From Ruminococcus bovis (GTDB taxonomy: Bacteria > Bacillota > Clostridia > Oscillospirales > Acutalibacteraceae), in contig NZ_CP039381.1 of assembly GCF_005601135.1 (NCBI RefSeq), forward strand, positions 2,167,941-2,231,940: a stretch of DNA of 64,000 nucleotides. Reading direction: 5' to 3'. This document shows positions 41,550 to 51,664 of this stretch, piece after piece (within the stretch, counting starts at the first letter, position 1; every line of letters begins with the position of its first letter). Both the position numbers and the translations under genes were made by a program. The notes under the pieces are model-generated. The model was given only the letters and a program-made list of their open reading frames with translations, was not told the DNA's origin and did not search any database.

Positions 41550-43823
41550 ATGAAAACATCAGTAATTGGATACCCTAGAATCGGTACATTAAGAGAACTT
41601 AAGTTTGCATCTGAAAAATATTTCAGAAAAGAAATTACATCGAATGAACTTTTAAATACTGCAAAGTCTTTGCGTGAAATTCATTGGAATACACAGAAAA
41701 ATTCCGGCATTGACTTTATTTCAAGTAACGATTTTTCTTTCTATGATATGACTTTAGATACAGCAGTCTTATTTAATATCATCCCAAATAGATATAGGGA
41801 ACTTAACCTTTCTAACCTTGATACTTACTTTGCTATGGCTCGTGGTTTTCAAGGTGTTTCAGGTGATGTTAAAGCTCTTGCAATGAAAAAGTGGTTTAAC
41901 ACTAACTACCACTATATTGTCCCTGAAGTCGAGGATGATACAGAAATTAAGTTAGTTGGAAACAAACTATTTGACGAATACAATGAAGCAAAGTCTTTAG
42001 GTATCGAAACAAAACCTGTTGTTATCGGACCATATACTTTACTAAAGTTATGTAGATTTACAGGCAACAAAACTTGTGAAAATTTTGTAGATGCAGTTAT
42101 TATTGCGTATAAGGATTTAGTCGCTAAGTGTGAAGAAAATGATGTTAAATGGTTACAGATTGATGAACCATCACTTGTAAAGGATATGATAAGTGATGAC
42201 CTAGCATTATTTAACAAGATTTATGATGAAATCCTTTCAATTAAGGAAAATTGCAAAGTCCTTTTACAAACATACTTTGGTGATGTAAGAGATGTTTATG
42301 CTGATTTAGTCAACAAGCCTTTTGATGGTATTGGTCTTGATTTTATTGAAGGTAAAGAAACATATAACTTAGTTAATAAGTTTGGTTTTCCAAGTGATAA
42401 GGTTCTATTTGCAGGTCTTGTAAATGGTAAAAATATTTGGAAGAACCATTATGAAAAGACACTTGAAACTCTTAATGATTTGAAGAATAAGGGTATTAAC
42501 ACAGTGCTTTCAACTTCTTGTTCATTACTTCATGTACCATATACTCTAAAGCATGAAACAAAGTTAGATACTAAGTATCTTTCTCATTTCTCATTTGCTG
42601 AAGAAAAGCTGGTTGAACTATCAGAGTTAAAGGTTTTAGCTGACTCTAATGATTATGGAAATGAAGAAACATTCAGGAATAATAAGAAGCTATTTACAGA
42701 ACAGAGAGATTGTTTTAATCAGGCTGTACATGACAGACTATGCAATGTTACAGATAAGGACTACACAAGACTACCTGCAAGAATAGAAAGACAGAAACTA
42801 CAAAAGGTTGAACTTAACCTACCATTATTCCCAACAACAACTATCGGTTCCTTCCCACAGACTAAGGAAGTAAAGGCTAACCGTTCAGCATATAAAAAAG
42901 GTGAAATATCCAAGAAAGAATATGTAGAATTCAACAAAAAGAAAATTGCTGAATGTGTAAAATTTCAAGAAGAAATCGGTCTTGATGTACTTGTTCATGG
43001 TGAGTACGAAAGAAACGATATGGTAGAATACTTTGGTGAAGCACTGGGTGGTTTCTTGTTTACAGAAAAAGCATGGGTACAGTCATATGGCACAAGATGT
43101 GTTAAGCCTCCAATTATCTGGGGTGATGTGTATCGTGAAAAGCCAATTACAGTTGATTGGTCAGTATATGCTCAATCTTTAACAAAGAAGATTATGAAAG
43201 GTATGCTTACAGGTCCTGTAACAATTCTTAACTGGTCATTCCCAAGAGAAGATATTTCTATTAAGGACTCTATTTCACAGATTGCACTTGCTATTCGTGA
43301 TGAAGTTCTTGACCTTGAAAAGAACGAAATTAAAGTTATCCAAATTGATGAGGCAGCTTTAAGAGAAAAGCTACCACTTCGTAAGTCAGATTGGCAGAAA
43401 GAATATCTTGACTTCGCAATACCTGCATTTAGATTAACTCATAGTGGAGTTAAAGCAGATACTCAGATTCACACACATATGTGCTATAGTGAATTTACAG
43501 ATATTATCCCTGCTATTGATGATATGGATGCTGATGTTATTACATTTGAGGCATCTCGTTCAGATTTACAGATTTTAACTTCACTTAAGGAGCATAACTT
43601 CGAAACAGAAGTAGGTCCGGGTGTATATGATATTCATTCACCAAGAGTTCCATCAGTTGAAGAAATTGTCAATGCACTTCATTTAATGCTAACTAAGATT
43701 GAAAAAGAAAATCTATGGGTAAACCCTGACTGTGGTCTAAAAACAAGAGGTATCCCTGAAACTGAAAAGAGCCTACAGAATATGGTTGAGGCTGCAAAAA
43801 TTATTAGAAAAGAAGTAAAGTAA
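41550..43823 (+). CDS. metE: cobalamin-independent methionine synthase
   Basis: A 757-residue enzyme transferring the methyl of methyltetrahydrofolate (polyglutamate) to homocysteine to make methionine. The N-terminal half begins [17 protein letters not shown]; the C-terminal half has [17 protein letters not shown] and the zinc ligands in THMCYSEF and [15 protein letters not shown] precedes ATG 41550. It overlaps metF by 1 nt (TAATG), so the two steps are made together. Confidence 0.96.
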   Translation: MKTSVIGYPRIGTLRELKFASEKYFRKEITSNELLNTAKSLREIHWNTQKNSGIDFISSNDFSFYDMTLDTAVLFNIIPNRYRELNLSNLDTYFAMARGFQGVSGDVKALAMKKWFNTNYHYIVPEVEDDTEIKLVGNKLFDEYNEAKSLGIETKPVVIGPYTLLKLCRFTGNKTCENFVDAVIIAYKDLVAKCEENDVKWLQIDEPSLVKDMISDDLALFNKIYDEILSIKENCKVLLQTYFGDVRDVYADLVNKPFDGIGLDFIEGKETYNLVNKFGFPSDKVLFAGLVNGKNIWKNHYEKTLETLNDLKNKGINTVLSTSCSLLHVPYTLKHETKLDTKYLSHFSFAEEKLVELSELKVLADSNDYGNEETFRNNKKLFTEQRDCFNQAVHDRLCNVTDKDYTRLPARIERQKLQKVELNLPLFPTTTIGSFPQTKEVKANRSAYKKGEISKKEYVEFNKKKIAECVKFQEEIGLDVLVHGEYERNDMVEYFGEALGGFLFTEKAWVQSYGTRCVKPPIIWGDVYREKPITVDWSVYAQSLTKKIMKGMLTGPVTILNWSFPREDISIKDSISQIALAIRDEVLDLEKNEIKVIQIDEAALREKLPLRKSDWQKEYLDFAIPAFRLTHSGVKADTQIHTHMCYSEFTDIIPAIDDMDADVITFEASRSDLQILTSLKEHNFETEVGPGVYDIHSPRVPSVEEIVNALHLMLTKIEKENLWVNPDCGLKTRGIPETEKSLQNMVEAAKIIRKEVK

Positions 43824-44683
43824 TGAAAGTTTCTGAACTATATAAAGATAACAAGAAAACTCTTTCTTTTGAAATTGTCCCACCTGAAAAGAACAGTGAG
43901 TTAAGCAGTATTGATGAAACACTTGATATTTTGTGTGAACTTAATCCTGATTTTATCAGCGTAACTTTTGGTGCAGGTGGCAGTGAAAACTGTAACAGCA
44001 CCATAGAAGTTGCTAGAAAAATTAAAGAAAAGTACAATATAGAACCTGTTGTTCATTTAACTTGCCTAAATTATAGTAAGGATGAAATTGACTTAATAGC
44101 AAGACAGTTACAACAGTCAGGTGTACAGAATATTCTTGCTTTAAGAGGAGATAAAGTTCCTAATGTTCAAGCTAAGAATGACTTTAAATATGCCTCAGAT
44201 TTAATTGCATATATGAAGTCTAAATATGATTTTTGCTTATTAGGAGCTTGTTATCCTGAAGGTCACCCTGAGTCTGAGAGTTTTGTAGATGACATTAAGC
44301 ACCTAAAAGAAAAGGTCAATTCAGGTGCTGAAGTATTACTTTCTCAATTATTTTTTGATAACAATTATTTCTATGATTTTCAGGAAAAGTGCAAAGTAGC
44401 TGATATTGATGTACCTGTTATAGCCGGTATTATGCCTGCTATCAGTAAATCTCAACTTGAGAAAATGGTATCATTATGTGGTGTTACAATTCCACCACAA
44501 CTTAAAAGAATTGTACATAAGTTTAGTAGTAATAAAGATGCACTTTTTGATGCAGGTATGTCCTACGGCATAAGCCAAATCATAGATTTACTTACAAGTG
44601 ATGTAGATGGTATTCATATTTATACAATGAATAATCCTATGGTAGCAAAACGAATTTCAACTGAAATTCATAATTTTATTTAG
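43823..44683 (+). CDS. metF: methylenetetrahydrofolate reductase
   Basis: A 286-residue flavoprotein TIM barrel that makes the methyltetrahydrofolate used by MetE. Signs: LSFEIVPPEKNSE, FISVTFGAGGS, HLTCLNYSKDEID, LALRGDKVP and LGACYPEGHPES. It starts on the metE stop codon. The pair gives the organism vitamin-B12-free methionine synthesis. Confidence 0.94.
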   Translation: MKVSELYKDNKKTLSFEIVPPEKNSELSSIDETLDILCELNPDFISVTFGAGGSENCNSTIEVARKIKEKYNIEPVVHLTCLNYSKDEIDLIARQLQQSGVQNILALRGDKVPNVQAKNDFKYASDLIAYMKSKYDFCLLGACYPEGHPESESFVDDIKHLKEKVNSGAEVLLSQLFFDNNYFYDFQEKCKVADIDVPVIAGIMPAISKSQLEKMVSLCGVTIPPQLKRIVHKFSSNKDALFDAGMSYGISQIIDLLTSDVDGIHIYTMNNPMVAKRISTEIHNFI

Positions 44684-44732
44684 TAATTGTTATTAACTAA
44701 GTTTGATTTACCCAATATTCTATATACCCTAA

Positions 44733-44766
44733 AAGTCGGTTAACATTTTATTATGTTAGCCGACTT
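44733..44766 (+). terminator. terminator of metEF
   Basis: AAGTCGGTTAACAT (44733-44746) pairs with ATGTTAGCCGACTT (44753-44766), one mismatch. Confidence 0.85.
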
Positions 44767-44789
44767 CATTAATATTAAATTTAAAAGTA

Positions 44790-44818
44790 TTGTAGTTTAT
44801 GTTTAAATATACTATAAT
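44790..44818 (+). promoter_or_regulatory. promoter of the acetyltransferase gene
   Basis: TTGTAG (44790-44795), 17-nt spacer, TATAAT (44813-44818), 30 nt before the ATG. Confidence 0.6.
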
Positions 44819-44848
44819 TTGAGTATATTTAATTAACAAGGTGATAAA

Positions 44849-45610
44849 ATGAATAACTTAGTTCAGTTAGAAAAAGTACCATTCCCATTAAATAACTTAA
44901 TTGAAAAAGAGGGAATACTAAATTACATCAACGACTATTATGTTCTAGTAAATGGTAATTTTAATATGCTTTATGCAGTTGATGATTTTTATATTGCTGA
45001 GAATTTAACATACCAACCATGGCTTGCAGTAATGGGAACAGTTCCAAGTGATTTAACAGAAGATAAGCTAAGAGAATTGTTAAGACCGTATATAGAAAAT
45101 GAAAAGTATATTGCAGTTTATACAAATAATAAGTTAATATCAAAGTTACTAAGTGAATTTTCAATCTTTACTTATCATGAAGATTTTATAAACGGACAAG
45201 TTAACTCAAAGTCAAATTTTGATTATTCAGGAATACGATTAGCAACAGAAAATGATTTGTCCTATATTGAAAAAACTTATACAAGGTCAGGACATAATCA
45301 ACTGTTAAATAGAATTAACCAAAAACAAATGTGGGTACTGGAAGATAATGATGTCTTAAAAGGTTATATGGGCGTGCATAAAGATTCCTCATTAGGCTTT
45401 CAGTATGTTGACCCAAATGCCAGAAGACAAAATATAGCCACAAGATTGCAGTCTTATGTAGTTGAACAAGTGCTAAAGGACAATAAAATTCCATTCTTTA
45501 TGGTTTCTTTGCATAACGAAGTTGCCCTTAACTTCCAAAAGAAATTAGGCTCAACCTTTGCCACAAAACTCTTTTATTTCTATGCCAAAGGCCCATATGA
45601 ATTAGAGTAA
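44849..45610 (+). CDS. GNAT-family N-acetyltransferase
   Basis: A 253-residue protein with a poorly conserved N-terminal half and a C-terminal GNAT domain (about residues 128-245). The acetyl-CoA loop region is NARRQNIATRLQSYVVEQVL and the last strands read FFMVSLHNEVALNFQKKLG. The substrate is unknown. Confidence 0.8.
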   Translation: MNNLVQLEKVPFPLNNLIEKEGILNYINDYYVLVNGNFNMLYAVDDFYIAENLTYQPWLAVMGTVPSDLTEDKLRELLRPYIENEKYIAVYTNNKLISKLLSEFSIFTYHEDFINGQVNSKSNFDYSGIRLATENDLSYIEKTYTRSGHNQLLNRINQKQMWVLEDNDVLKGYMGVHKDSSLGFQYVDPNARRQNIATRLQSYVVEQVLKDNKIPFFMVSLHNEVALNFQKKLGSTFATKLFYFYAKGPYELE

Positions 45611-45768
45611 GTTAATTTTACAATTATAAAAATATGGTGAAATTTGAATTTTGAATTTCATTCAAACATTTAGAAATGTGAATTATTTTTGGTAACCTAA
45701 ATTTACCATTGTGATTTAATAACATAGCTTGTATATTATCGGAATTTAAAAAGTACATACGACAAGAG

Positions 45769-45799
45769 AAAGTATCTGTTAATTAACAGGTACTTTTTT
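45769..45799 (+). terminator. terminator after the acetyltransferase gene
   Basis: AAAGTA-T-CTGTTAA pairs with TTAACAG-G-TACTTT (45769-45796), then more T. The 150 bases before it contain nothing recognisable. Confidence 0.8.
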
Positions 45800-45851
45800 A
45801 ATTAATGTATTATATTGTAAGTTTTTCATTACTCCTTATTTAGTTAATAAA

Positions 45852-45877
45852 TTAAAAAGTATTACGTTATAAATCAA
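45852..45877 (+). repeat. left 26-bp target-site duplication of IS copy 1
   Basis: These 26 bases (TTAAAAAGTATTACG to ATCAA) are repeated exactly at 47022-47047 and directly flank the element. Confidence 0.88.
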
Positions 45878-47021
45878 TGTATGTGCTAAAATGATATGAC
45901 CCAATAAAAAAGAGGAGTAACTTCAAAATATGGTATAATGGAATCGCTAAAAAAACATTAACCTAAGAAAGAAGTACTCCTCATGAATATGATAACACAA
46001 GAAGCAAAGAAAAAGCAAGCCATAGTAAAATACGCACTAAAAAAAGGAAAAAGCAAAGCAAGTAGAATGTACGGTGTAAGTCTTTCAAGCGTAAAGAGAT
46101 GGTGTAAACAATATGACGGTACCTGGCAATCGCTATTGCCTAAATCACACAGACCACATAGTCATCCTAACAGGCACACAAAAAGAGAAGAAAGACAAAT
46201 TAGAAATTCTTTCAAAAAGTGCTATGAAAGATATGGATGGGATGGAGTATACAGTGATTTAAAGAGAAAAGGATATACAAGAAGCTACTCAGGAATGATA
46301 TATGCAGCTAAAAGAATGGGCTTAGTAAAATATAAAAAGACCAAGAAAAAGAGCCGTAAGCATAGAAGATATCCGGAACTGTTAATACCTGGAGAAAAGG
46401 TGCAGATAGATGTAAAAGAAGTGCCATATAATTGCTTAAGAGGTAAGGCTTTAAGGGACGGAAAGCATTTTTATCAATGGACTGCAATAGATGAATGTAC
46501 AAGGATGAGATTTGTATATGGGTTTGAAGAACATACACCTGAAAACTCAACCAAATTCTTGAAAATGTTATTGAAAAATTTCCGTTTAAAATACAGACTA
46601 TTCAAACAGATAACGGAATAGAGTTCACATATAAATATCAGAGCAGTGAAGTGAAAAGTCCTTTTGAAATAGAATTAAACAAACTAGGTATAAATCATAA
46701 ATTAATACCACCACGAACACCTTGGCACAACGGAAAGGTAGAAAGAAGTCATAGAAACGACCAAAGATATTTCTATGAATGGGAAACATTCAGAAATATT
46801 GAAGAATTAAACACAAAATTAAAAGGACATTTGGAATGGAGTAATAACAAAACAATGAGAACACTTGATTACAAGAGTCCAATGCAGTTATTGAGTGAAA
46901 AGTTAGAATTGAAATCCATTCATTAATTAATATTCATAATCAAAAGTCAGTAAAACAAGCGAAATATTAAATCGTATTTTATTTTTACCCTAAAATGGGT
47001 CATATCTATTTACAACACAGA
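45878..47021 (+). mobile_element. IS481-like insertion sequence, copy 1 (1144 bp)
   Basis: The element starts TGTATGTGCTAAAATGATAT and ends with the reverse complement of TCTGTGTTGTAAATAGATAT; these 25-bp imperfect terminal repeats share the core GATATGACCC. A second copy in reverse orientation lies at 59635-60771, and comparison of the two fixes the ends. It encodes a DDE transposase split by a frameshift. It sits between two genes and breaks none. The flanking duplication of 26 bp is far longer than usual for IS481 and recalls the IS1202 group. Confidence 0.9.
45983..46926 (+). pseudogene. DDE transposase of IS copy 1, one frameshift
   Basis: The first frame (45983-46621) holds an N-terminal helix-turn-helix (KSKASRMYGVSLSSVKRWCK) and an integrase-core start (GEKVQIDVKEV, YQWTAIDECTRMRFVYGFEE). 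It leaves the true frame at the A run near 46577 and ends in ...FKQITE. The correct frame would read on as FPFKIQTIQTDNGIEF and joins the second piece, which has the catalytic region PPRTPWHNGKVERSHRNDQR. One lost A in GAAAAATTT explains the break. A programmed frameshift is possible but copy 2 breaks at a different place. Confidence 0.82.
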
Positions 47022-47047
47022 TTAAAAAGTATTACGTTATAAATCAA
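47022..47047 (+). repeat. right 26-bp target-site duplication of IS copy 1
   Basis: Exact direct repeat of 45852-45877. Confidence 0.88.
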
Positions 47048-47119
47048 CATATTGTATTATGTACATATTTGTGCTATAGTTAAATTATCTAAAAATATTT
47101 TTATAAGAGGTATATTATT

Positions 47120-47716
47120 ATGAATGATGATTATAACGATGACTACGACTTTGAGGATGAATTTGATTTTGATGAAGAAGAAATAGATCTACCGGAAGAT
47201 GTGATTTATCTTAATGAAGGTGCAGATGCATATAATGCAAAAGATTATGAAAAGGCAATTAGCCTATACGAAAAATCAGCAAACTTGGGTAATGTAACTG
47301 CACTTAGCAATTTAGGATACTGTTATTATTATGGAAGAAGTATTCCGGTTGATAAAGAAAAAGCAAAATCTTATTGGGAAGAGGCTGCTATCTTTGGAGA
47401 TATTCCTGCCGTATATAAACTAGGTGATATGTATAGAAATGGTGATTTGCCAAAGAGAATTGAGTATTCTCATAAACTATACAGAAGAGCTTTTGAAATG
47501 GCACTTAATGACCTTGATAATTATTATGTAGCACCTGATGCTATGCTTAGAATGATGAAGTACTATCCTGATGAATTAGAGGAATATGGTGATAAATTGG
47601 CTATATCCTTAAAATGTATTCAAGGTATCAAAAAGCGTATAGCAGAGGGTGACCCATATTCCCAAAAAGTCCTTCAAGATGCAAAAGACTGCTTATTAAA
47701 ACTTATTGACGATTAG
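47120..47716 (+). CDS. Sel1-repeat protein with acidic N-terminus
   Basis: A 198-residue protein. Residues 1-30 are almost all Asp, Glu, Tyr and Phe (DDYNDDYDFEDEFDFDEEEI). Then come Sel1/TPR-like helical repeats (about 35-110): AYNAKDYEKAISLYEKSANL, GNVTALSNLGYCYYYGRSIP and AKSYWEEAAIFGDIPAVYKL. Such repeats bind proteins. The next gene follows after 25 nt and may be in the same transcript. Function unknown. Confidence 0.75.
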   Translation: MNDDYNDDYDFEDEFDFDEEEIDLPEDVIYLNEGADAYNAKDYEKAISLYEKSANLGNVTALSNLGYCYYYGRSIPVDKEKAKSYWEEAAIFGDIPAVYKLGDMYRNGDLPKRIEYSHKLYRRAFEMALNDLDNYYVAPDAMLRMMKYYPDELEEYGDKLAISLKCIQGIKKRIAEGDPYSQKVLQDAKDCLLKLIDD

Positions 47717-47741
47717 AGTATTAATGAAATAAGGTGTACCT

Positions 47742-49157
47742 ATGAATATGATACAAATTGGCACAATATTATATGAAGATGATACTGCTACTGAGATATA
47801 TAATAATTATTCTGATTACTTTAAAAGAACAGAAGATGAAGATGGTTTTATTGAGTATAAAATCATAAAAGAACCTTCTAAAGAATTACTAAATACTATT
47901 GGAGAATATTATTTTAATATAAGGATGAGAAGGATGAAGCAAGAAAAATTAATTTCAAAAATTGCAAATGATGTATATTCGGAATTAACTAAAAAACAAA
48001 AAGAATATCTATATGATCATCCTGATAATTTTAGTAATCATTTTGGTTTGTGTATGTATATTAGAAACAAATATATATACAGTAATAAGTATGATTGTAC
48101 TATGTTTAATGCAGATTGTTTATCAGGTGACATATTAGAAAAATTGTCATCAATGATAATTGAAAATTATGATTATAATAATCCTTTTTGCAGAGTTGTT
48201 TATGACAATTCTAAATTTACATATTTAAGAAGATTGTACCATTCAATATTCGGTATATACCCTGATGAAAAATTGAAGAAATATGACACTTTACCTGATA
48301 AATATATTGCTTTAGACAAAGTGACAAATGAGATAATATCAATTGTAGTTAACAAAGAAAGATTTACAGAATTATGTAAAAAATATAATATGCCGGAAAA
48401 TAGATGCAATGAATTTCTAAATTTTGTTGATGGATATAACCAAGAAAATTTAGAAGTAATTCCTTATGATATAGCTATACTTTGTAGTAAATCTTTAGAT
48501 AATAACACAAGAACTCATTGGCTAAATGTATTGAATTCAATTTTTAAAGAAAATCACAGTTTAGTATCAGAGTTACCAAAATATATGTTCAATCAAAAAG
48601 ATGCAGTATTAATTGCAGTTAAGTATTGTGGTACATTATTAGAAAATTTTCAAGAATTCAATAGTGATGATGATGTTATAAATGTGGCTCTTAATAATAA
48701 TGGTGAAGCGATACAATATATAAATGAGAGTGTTAGAAATAATGTAGAGTATATAAAACTAGCACTTTCTAATGTAAACGGCTATGCTCTACGAATGGAT
48801 TGTATGATTCCGTATAGAGATATTGATGAGTATGTAAGAATTGCTTTAAAGGCTAATCCTTATAATATAAAATGGGTTTCTCCTAGACTTAGGGATGATT
48901 ATGATACTGCTGTATTTGCAATTAAACATACACATAAGAATAGATCTACTGATTTTTACCAATATTTAAGCACTAGATTAAGAGATAATCTGGAGCTTGC
49001 TTTACTTGATATTTATGAAGGTAGTGCCAGTGTTAATTATTATTCAGAAAGATTAAAGGATAGTGATAAGGTTGCTAAATCACTTATAGATTCTCATAAA
49101 AAATGGAGAATTTACGATATGTCCGACCGTATCCGTAAAAAGTATAATATAGATTAA
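47742..49157 (+). CDS. large protein with DUF4116-like repeats, function unknown
   Basis: A 471-residue soluble protein. The first 290 residues match nothing I recognise. From about 300 onward there are repeats of the DUF4116 type (DAVLIAVKYCGTLLENFQEF, DVINVALNNNGEAIQYINES, VEYIKLALSNVNGYALRMD, DEYVRIALKANPYNIKWVSP), each beginning with an acidic residue and the VAL/IAL core and ending with a bulky residue and Y/F. Leu and Ile codons are very AT-rich. It probably belongs with the Sel1 gene before it. Confidence 0.65.
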   Translation: MNMIQIGTILYEDDTATEIYNNYSDYFKRTEDEDGFIEYKIIKEPSKELLNTIGEYYFNIRMRRMKQEKLISKIANDVYSELTKKQKEYLYDHPDNFSNHFGLCMYIRNKYIYSNKYDCTMFNADCLSGDILEKLSSMIIENYDYNNPFCRVVYDNSKFTYLRRLYHSIFGIYPDEKLKKYDTLPDKYIALDKVTNEIISIVVNKERFTELCKKYNMPENRCNEFLNFVDGYNQENLEVIPYDIAILCSKSLDNNTRTHWLNVLNSIFKENHSLVSELPKYMFNQKDAVLIAVKYCGTLLENFQEFNSDDDVINVALNNNGEAIQYINESVRNNVEYIKLALSNVNGYALRMDCMIPYRDIDEYVRIALKANPYNIKWVSPRLRDDYDTAVFAIKHTHKNRSTDFYQYLSTRLRDNLELALLDIYEGSASVNYYSERLKDSDKVAKSLIDSHKKWRIYDMSDRIRKKYNID

Positions 49158-49254
49158 TGGGTTTGCGTATTACGATATTTAAATTCCTTTAATATAACTA
49201 ATATTACTTTTTAAAAAGAATATACAATAATTATCATTAAAACTAATTTAAGAT

Positions 49255-49297
49255 AGCAGAAACCCTTAAGCAATATTGATAAGGGTTTCTGCTTTAG
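49255..49297. terminator. bidirectional terminator
   Basis: AGCAGAAACCCTTA (49255-49268) pairs with TAAGGGTTTCTGCT (49280-49293), 14-bp perfect stem. Confidence 0.85.
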
Positions 49298-49351
49298 TAT
49301 ATAAAGATATAAATATGATTGTGAGAAAATAATTTTACAATCAGTTCAATG

Positions 49352-49762
49352 TTACACATTATAATTAAGATATTCCGGCAATTTACCATCTATTTGATAC
49401 TGTAAAAATAGATAGAATAGAATGGATGATGCCATTATATCAGTATTTTTGTTTGAATAGCATTCCCAACAATTACTGCAATTTTCAATAACAATTCTTC
49501 CATCCCTAATCATTTTATTGTAATCCACACTAACCGGAATTCGTTTTATGATTAGTTTTTTTCTGCCACTAGGCATCTTTTTTAATTTTTTATGAATTTC
49601 AGGTTCAGCAAAGCAGTTTCTATCAATGGTAATTATCCCATCACATATATGTTCTTCATTGTAGTAATTTGCATCATTCAAATTATAACTACCATATTCG
49701 TATATGACAGTTTCACTATCTTCAAAAACTAATTTAACAAATGCACCTATACCTTTACTCAT
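49352..49762 (-). CDS. hypothetical protein
   Basis: A 136-residue soluble protein I do not recognise. It starts MSKGIGAFVKLVFEDSETVI, contains a cysteine pair-like CSNCWEC (about residue 97) and ends in a hydrophobic segment (SSILFYLFLQYQ). A moderately good ribosome binding site (AGGAGTG) precedes its start. It may be a small accessory-region gene; no function is suggested. Confidence 0.5.
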   Translation of the reverse strand: MSKGIGAFVKLVFEDSETVIYEYGSYNLNDANYYNEEHICDGIITIDRNCFAEPEIHKKLKKMPSGRKKLIIKRIPVSVDYNKMIRDGRIVIENCSNCWECYSNKNTDIMASSILFYLFLQYQIDGKLPEYLNYNV

Positions 49763-50168
49763 ATTGCACTCCTATTATGTAATTATAAATAATTTATTAG
49801 CTATTCATTCAGAATACTATGTGCCATACAGAAAATTAAAATATAATTAAAGTATAAAGTAATATAAAAGTGTAGTCAAGAAATCATTATATTTTCTATT
49901 TTTTATGTAATGCGTGTGATAAATTATTACTTAATGCAAAATCAACAATTGAAAACGTGAAATAAGTGTGCTATTATAAGTATGATAGTTAAAAAAGACT
50001 GAACAGGTAAATAATACTTTAAAATTTATATTAAGTGTAGATAATAGAAGAAATTGCTAATGGTGAGAAAATGAATGCTAAAAATGAAATGATTATTATT
50101 AAAGACTAACTATTAAAAGTCAAGGCTATAATGAAGATATTTTGAATTAATCAAAAAAATTCTTTAGA
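49763..50168. other. 406-nt AT-rich gap next to IS110
   Basis: No gene of useful length. A 12-codon ORF with GGTGAG in front (ATG 50071, MNAKNEMIIIKD) may be the leftover of a gene destroyed before or by the IS110 insertion. Nothing else is recognised. Confidence 0.4.
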
Positions 50169-51428
50169 TCATATTGGAATTATAAAAAATTGTATGACAA
50201 AAAGAGCATCATAAATGGTGCTCAAAAATAAGATATTTATGAAAAGAATTAAACTGTTGGTTGGTTGGTATGGTTGTTTAGATTTCTCCATTGCAAAAAT
50301 TAACCGAACAAGTTTCTTTGTTGCATGGGATAATGCAACATTGTAATGTTTGCCTTCTGAGCGTTTCTTACCAAGATATACACCGAAAGATTCATCCCAG
50401 TAACAAACATATTTTGTTGCATTGTATAGAGCGTATCGTAAGTACCTTGAACCACGCTTTTCCATATGCGAATGGCAGTTCTCTAATTGACCGGATTGGT
50501 AGGTAGAAGGTGACATTCCGGCATATGCAAGTATTTTATCAGCTGAATCAAAACGGTTGAAATCTCCAATTTCAGCGATAATCATAGCTCCTGTATTGTA
50601 ACCGATACCTGGGATTGTAAGTATTGGAGAATCAATTTTATCCATAATAGATTTGATTTCTGTTTCAATTTCATTAATTTCAGTAGTTAATTCTTTGATA
50701 AGCTTAATAGTGTGTTTTAGTTCTAAAGATTTTGCCGGCATATGTGAGCCAATAGAATTTCTGGCAGTATTACGAATTAGATTGGCTGTATCTTTACCAT
50801 ATCGTCCATGTGAATTTTCAGATAGCAAATTGGTAAGTCTGGTAAGGTGTGAAGATGCGATAGCATTAGCAGATGGAAATTCAGATAATAAGGCATAAAC
50901 TGAAGCCATATGAAGTGTAGGAACGAGTTTTTCTAATTCAGGAAAAAGGATACATACAAGTCTAGAAATAGAAGATTTTAATTTTGCTCTTTCTTTTACT
51001 TTATCAAAACGATAACGAGTTAGTGACTTTAGCTCCTCATTGTGGTATGATGTATCTGAGTAGGACTTTAAGTTTACATCAGACATAATCATAGAAGCAA
51101 TTGTACGGGCATCAACTTTATCTGTTTTCGTCTTTCTAAGACTTAAACTTTTTCTGTATAGATTTGTATGTAATGGATTGATAATGTAGGTCGGCAAACC
51201 TTTATCAAGAAGGAATCCCAGAAGATTGTAACTATAGTGTCCGGTGGCTTCAAGTCCTACTTTTACTTTTGTTAAATCATCTGAAATGGATTGTACTTTC
51301 TGAAATAAGGTTTCAAAGCCTTCACGATTGTTAGAGATAGTAAAAGATTTAAATAAGACTTCACCATCTGAATTGGTAATAAAACAGTCGTGTTTATCTT
51401 TAGCAACATCAATTCCAATATAAATCAT
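50169..51428 (-). CDS. IS110-family transposase
   Basis: A 419-residue recombinase with an N-terminal RuvC-like DEDD domain (IYIGIDVAKDKHDCFITN, residues 1-20; GLEATGHY near 60) and the C-terminal Tnp_20 domain (LTIPGIGYNTGAMIIAEIGD, then LAYAGMSPSTYQSGQ with the catalytic-serine region). IS110 enzymes are guided by a bridge RNA. The C-terminal 26 residues after QPYQPTNSL are unusual and hydrophobic and run through a terminator-like hairpin (50199-50223), so the natural stop may have been lost or the last few bases are flank. The bridge RNA lies upstream. Confidence 0.87.
   Translation of the reverse strand: MIYIGIDVAKDKHDCFITNSDGEVLFKSFTISNNREGFETLFQKVQSISDDLTKVKVGLEATGHYSYNLLGFLLDKGLPTYIINPLHTNLYRKSLSLRKTKTDKVDARTIASMIMSDVNLKSYSDTSYHNEELKSLTRYRFDKVKERAKLKSSISRLVCILFPELEKLVPTLHMASVYALLSEFPSANAIASSHLTRLTNLLSENSHGRYGKDTANLIRNTARNSIGSHMPAKSLELKHTIKLIKELTTEINEIETEIKSIMDKIDSPILTIPGIGYNTGAMIIAEIGDFNRFDSADKILAYAGMSPSTYQSGQLENCHSHMEKRGSRYLRYALYNATKYVCYWDESFGVYLGKKRSEGKHYNVALSHATKKLVRLIFAMEKSKQPYQPTNSLILFINILFLSTIYDALFVIQFFIIPI
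50199..50223 (-). terminator. terminator-like hairpin in the IS110 transposase 3' end
   Basis: GAGCA (50204-50208) pairs with TGCTC (50219-50223); on the - strand TTTTT follows. Stem is short. Confidence 0.5.
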
Positions 51429-51429
51429 A

Positions 51430-51656
51430 ATGAAAACTCCTTGTGAGTGTATTTTTGATACTGTTTAGACCACTGGTACTCCTTGCGATTGTAACCTCGT
51501 TCTAAATAAACCGTCATGCGGTATCTAACTAATTAACAAATATACAAAGAGACTGTGGTTGTAGCCTTTCAAAAACCATCAAGTGGTAGGAGATTGTAAA
51601 CAATCCACAGTATCTCTATCATTATAGCACACAGACCTTGGAGGGTCTATAAATAC
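51430..51656 (-). ncRNA. probable IS110 bridge RNA region
   Basis: The 230 bases upstream of the transposase start are non-coding and highly structured, as is typical for IS110 bridge RNA. On the - strand a -10 box TATAAT (51619-51624) would start it. One stem is CCACAG..TCTC (51605-51616) with GAGACTGTGG (51549-51558), with a large inner loop; a second is TCTAAA (51501-51506) with TTTAGA (51464-51469), also with a large loop. These match the expected target-binding and donor-binding stem-loops in layout. The guide segments cannot be read off without the exact IS ends. Confidence 0.6.
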
Positions 51657-51664
51657 TACTACTT

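Noticed and set aside
45983-46926. programmed ribosomal frameshift in the IS transposase
   Set aside because: Copy 1 and copy 2 break the frame at different places, which speaks for independent mutation or errors rather than a shared slippery site.
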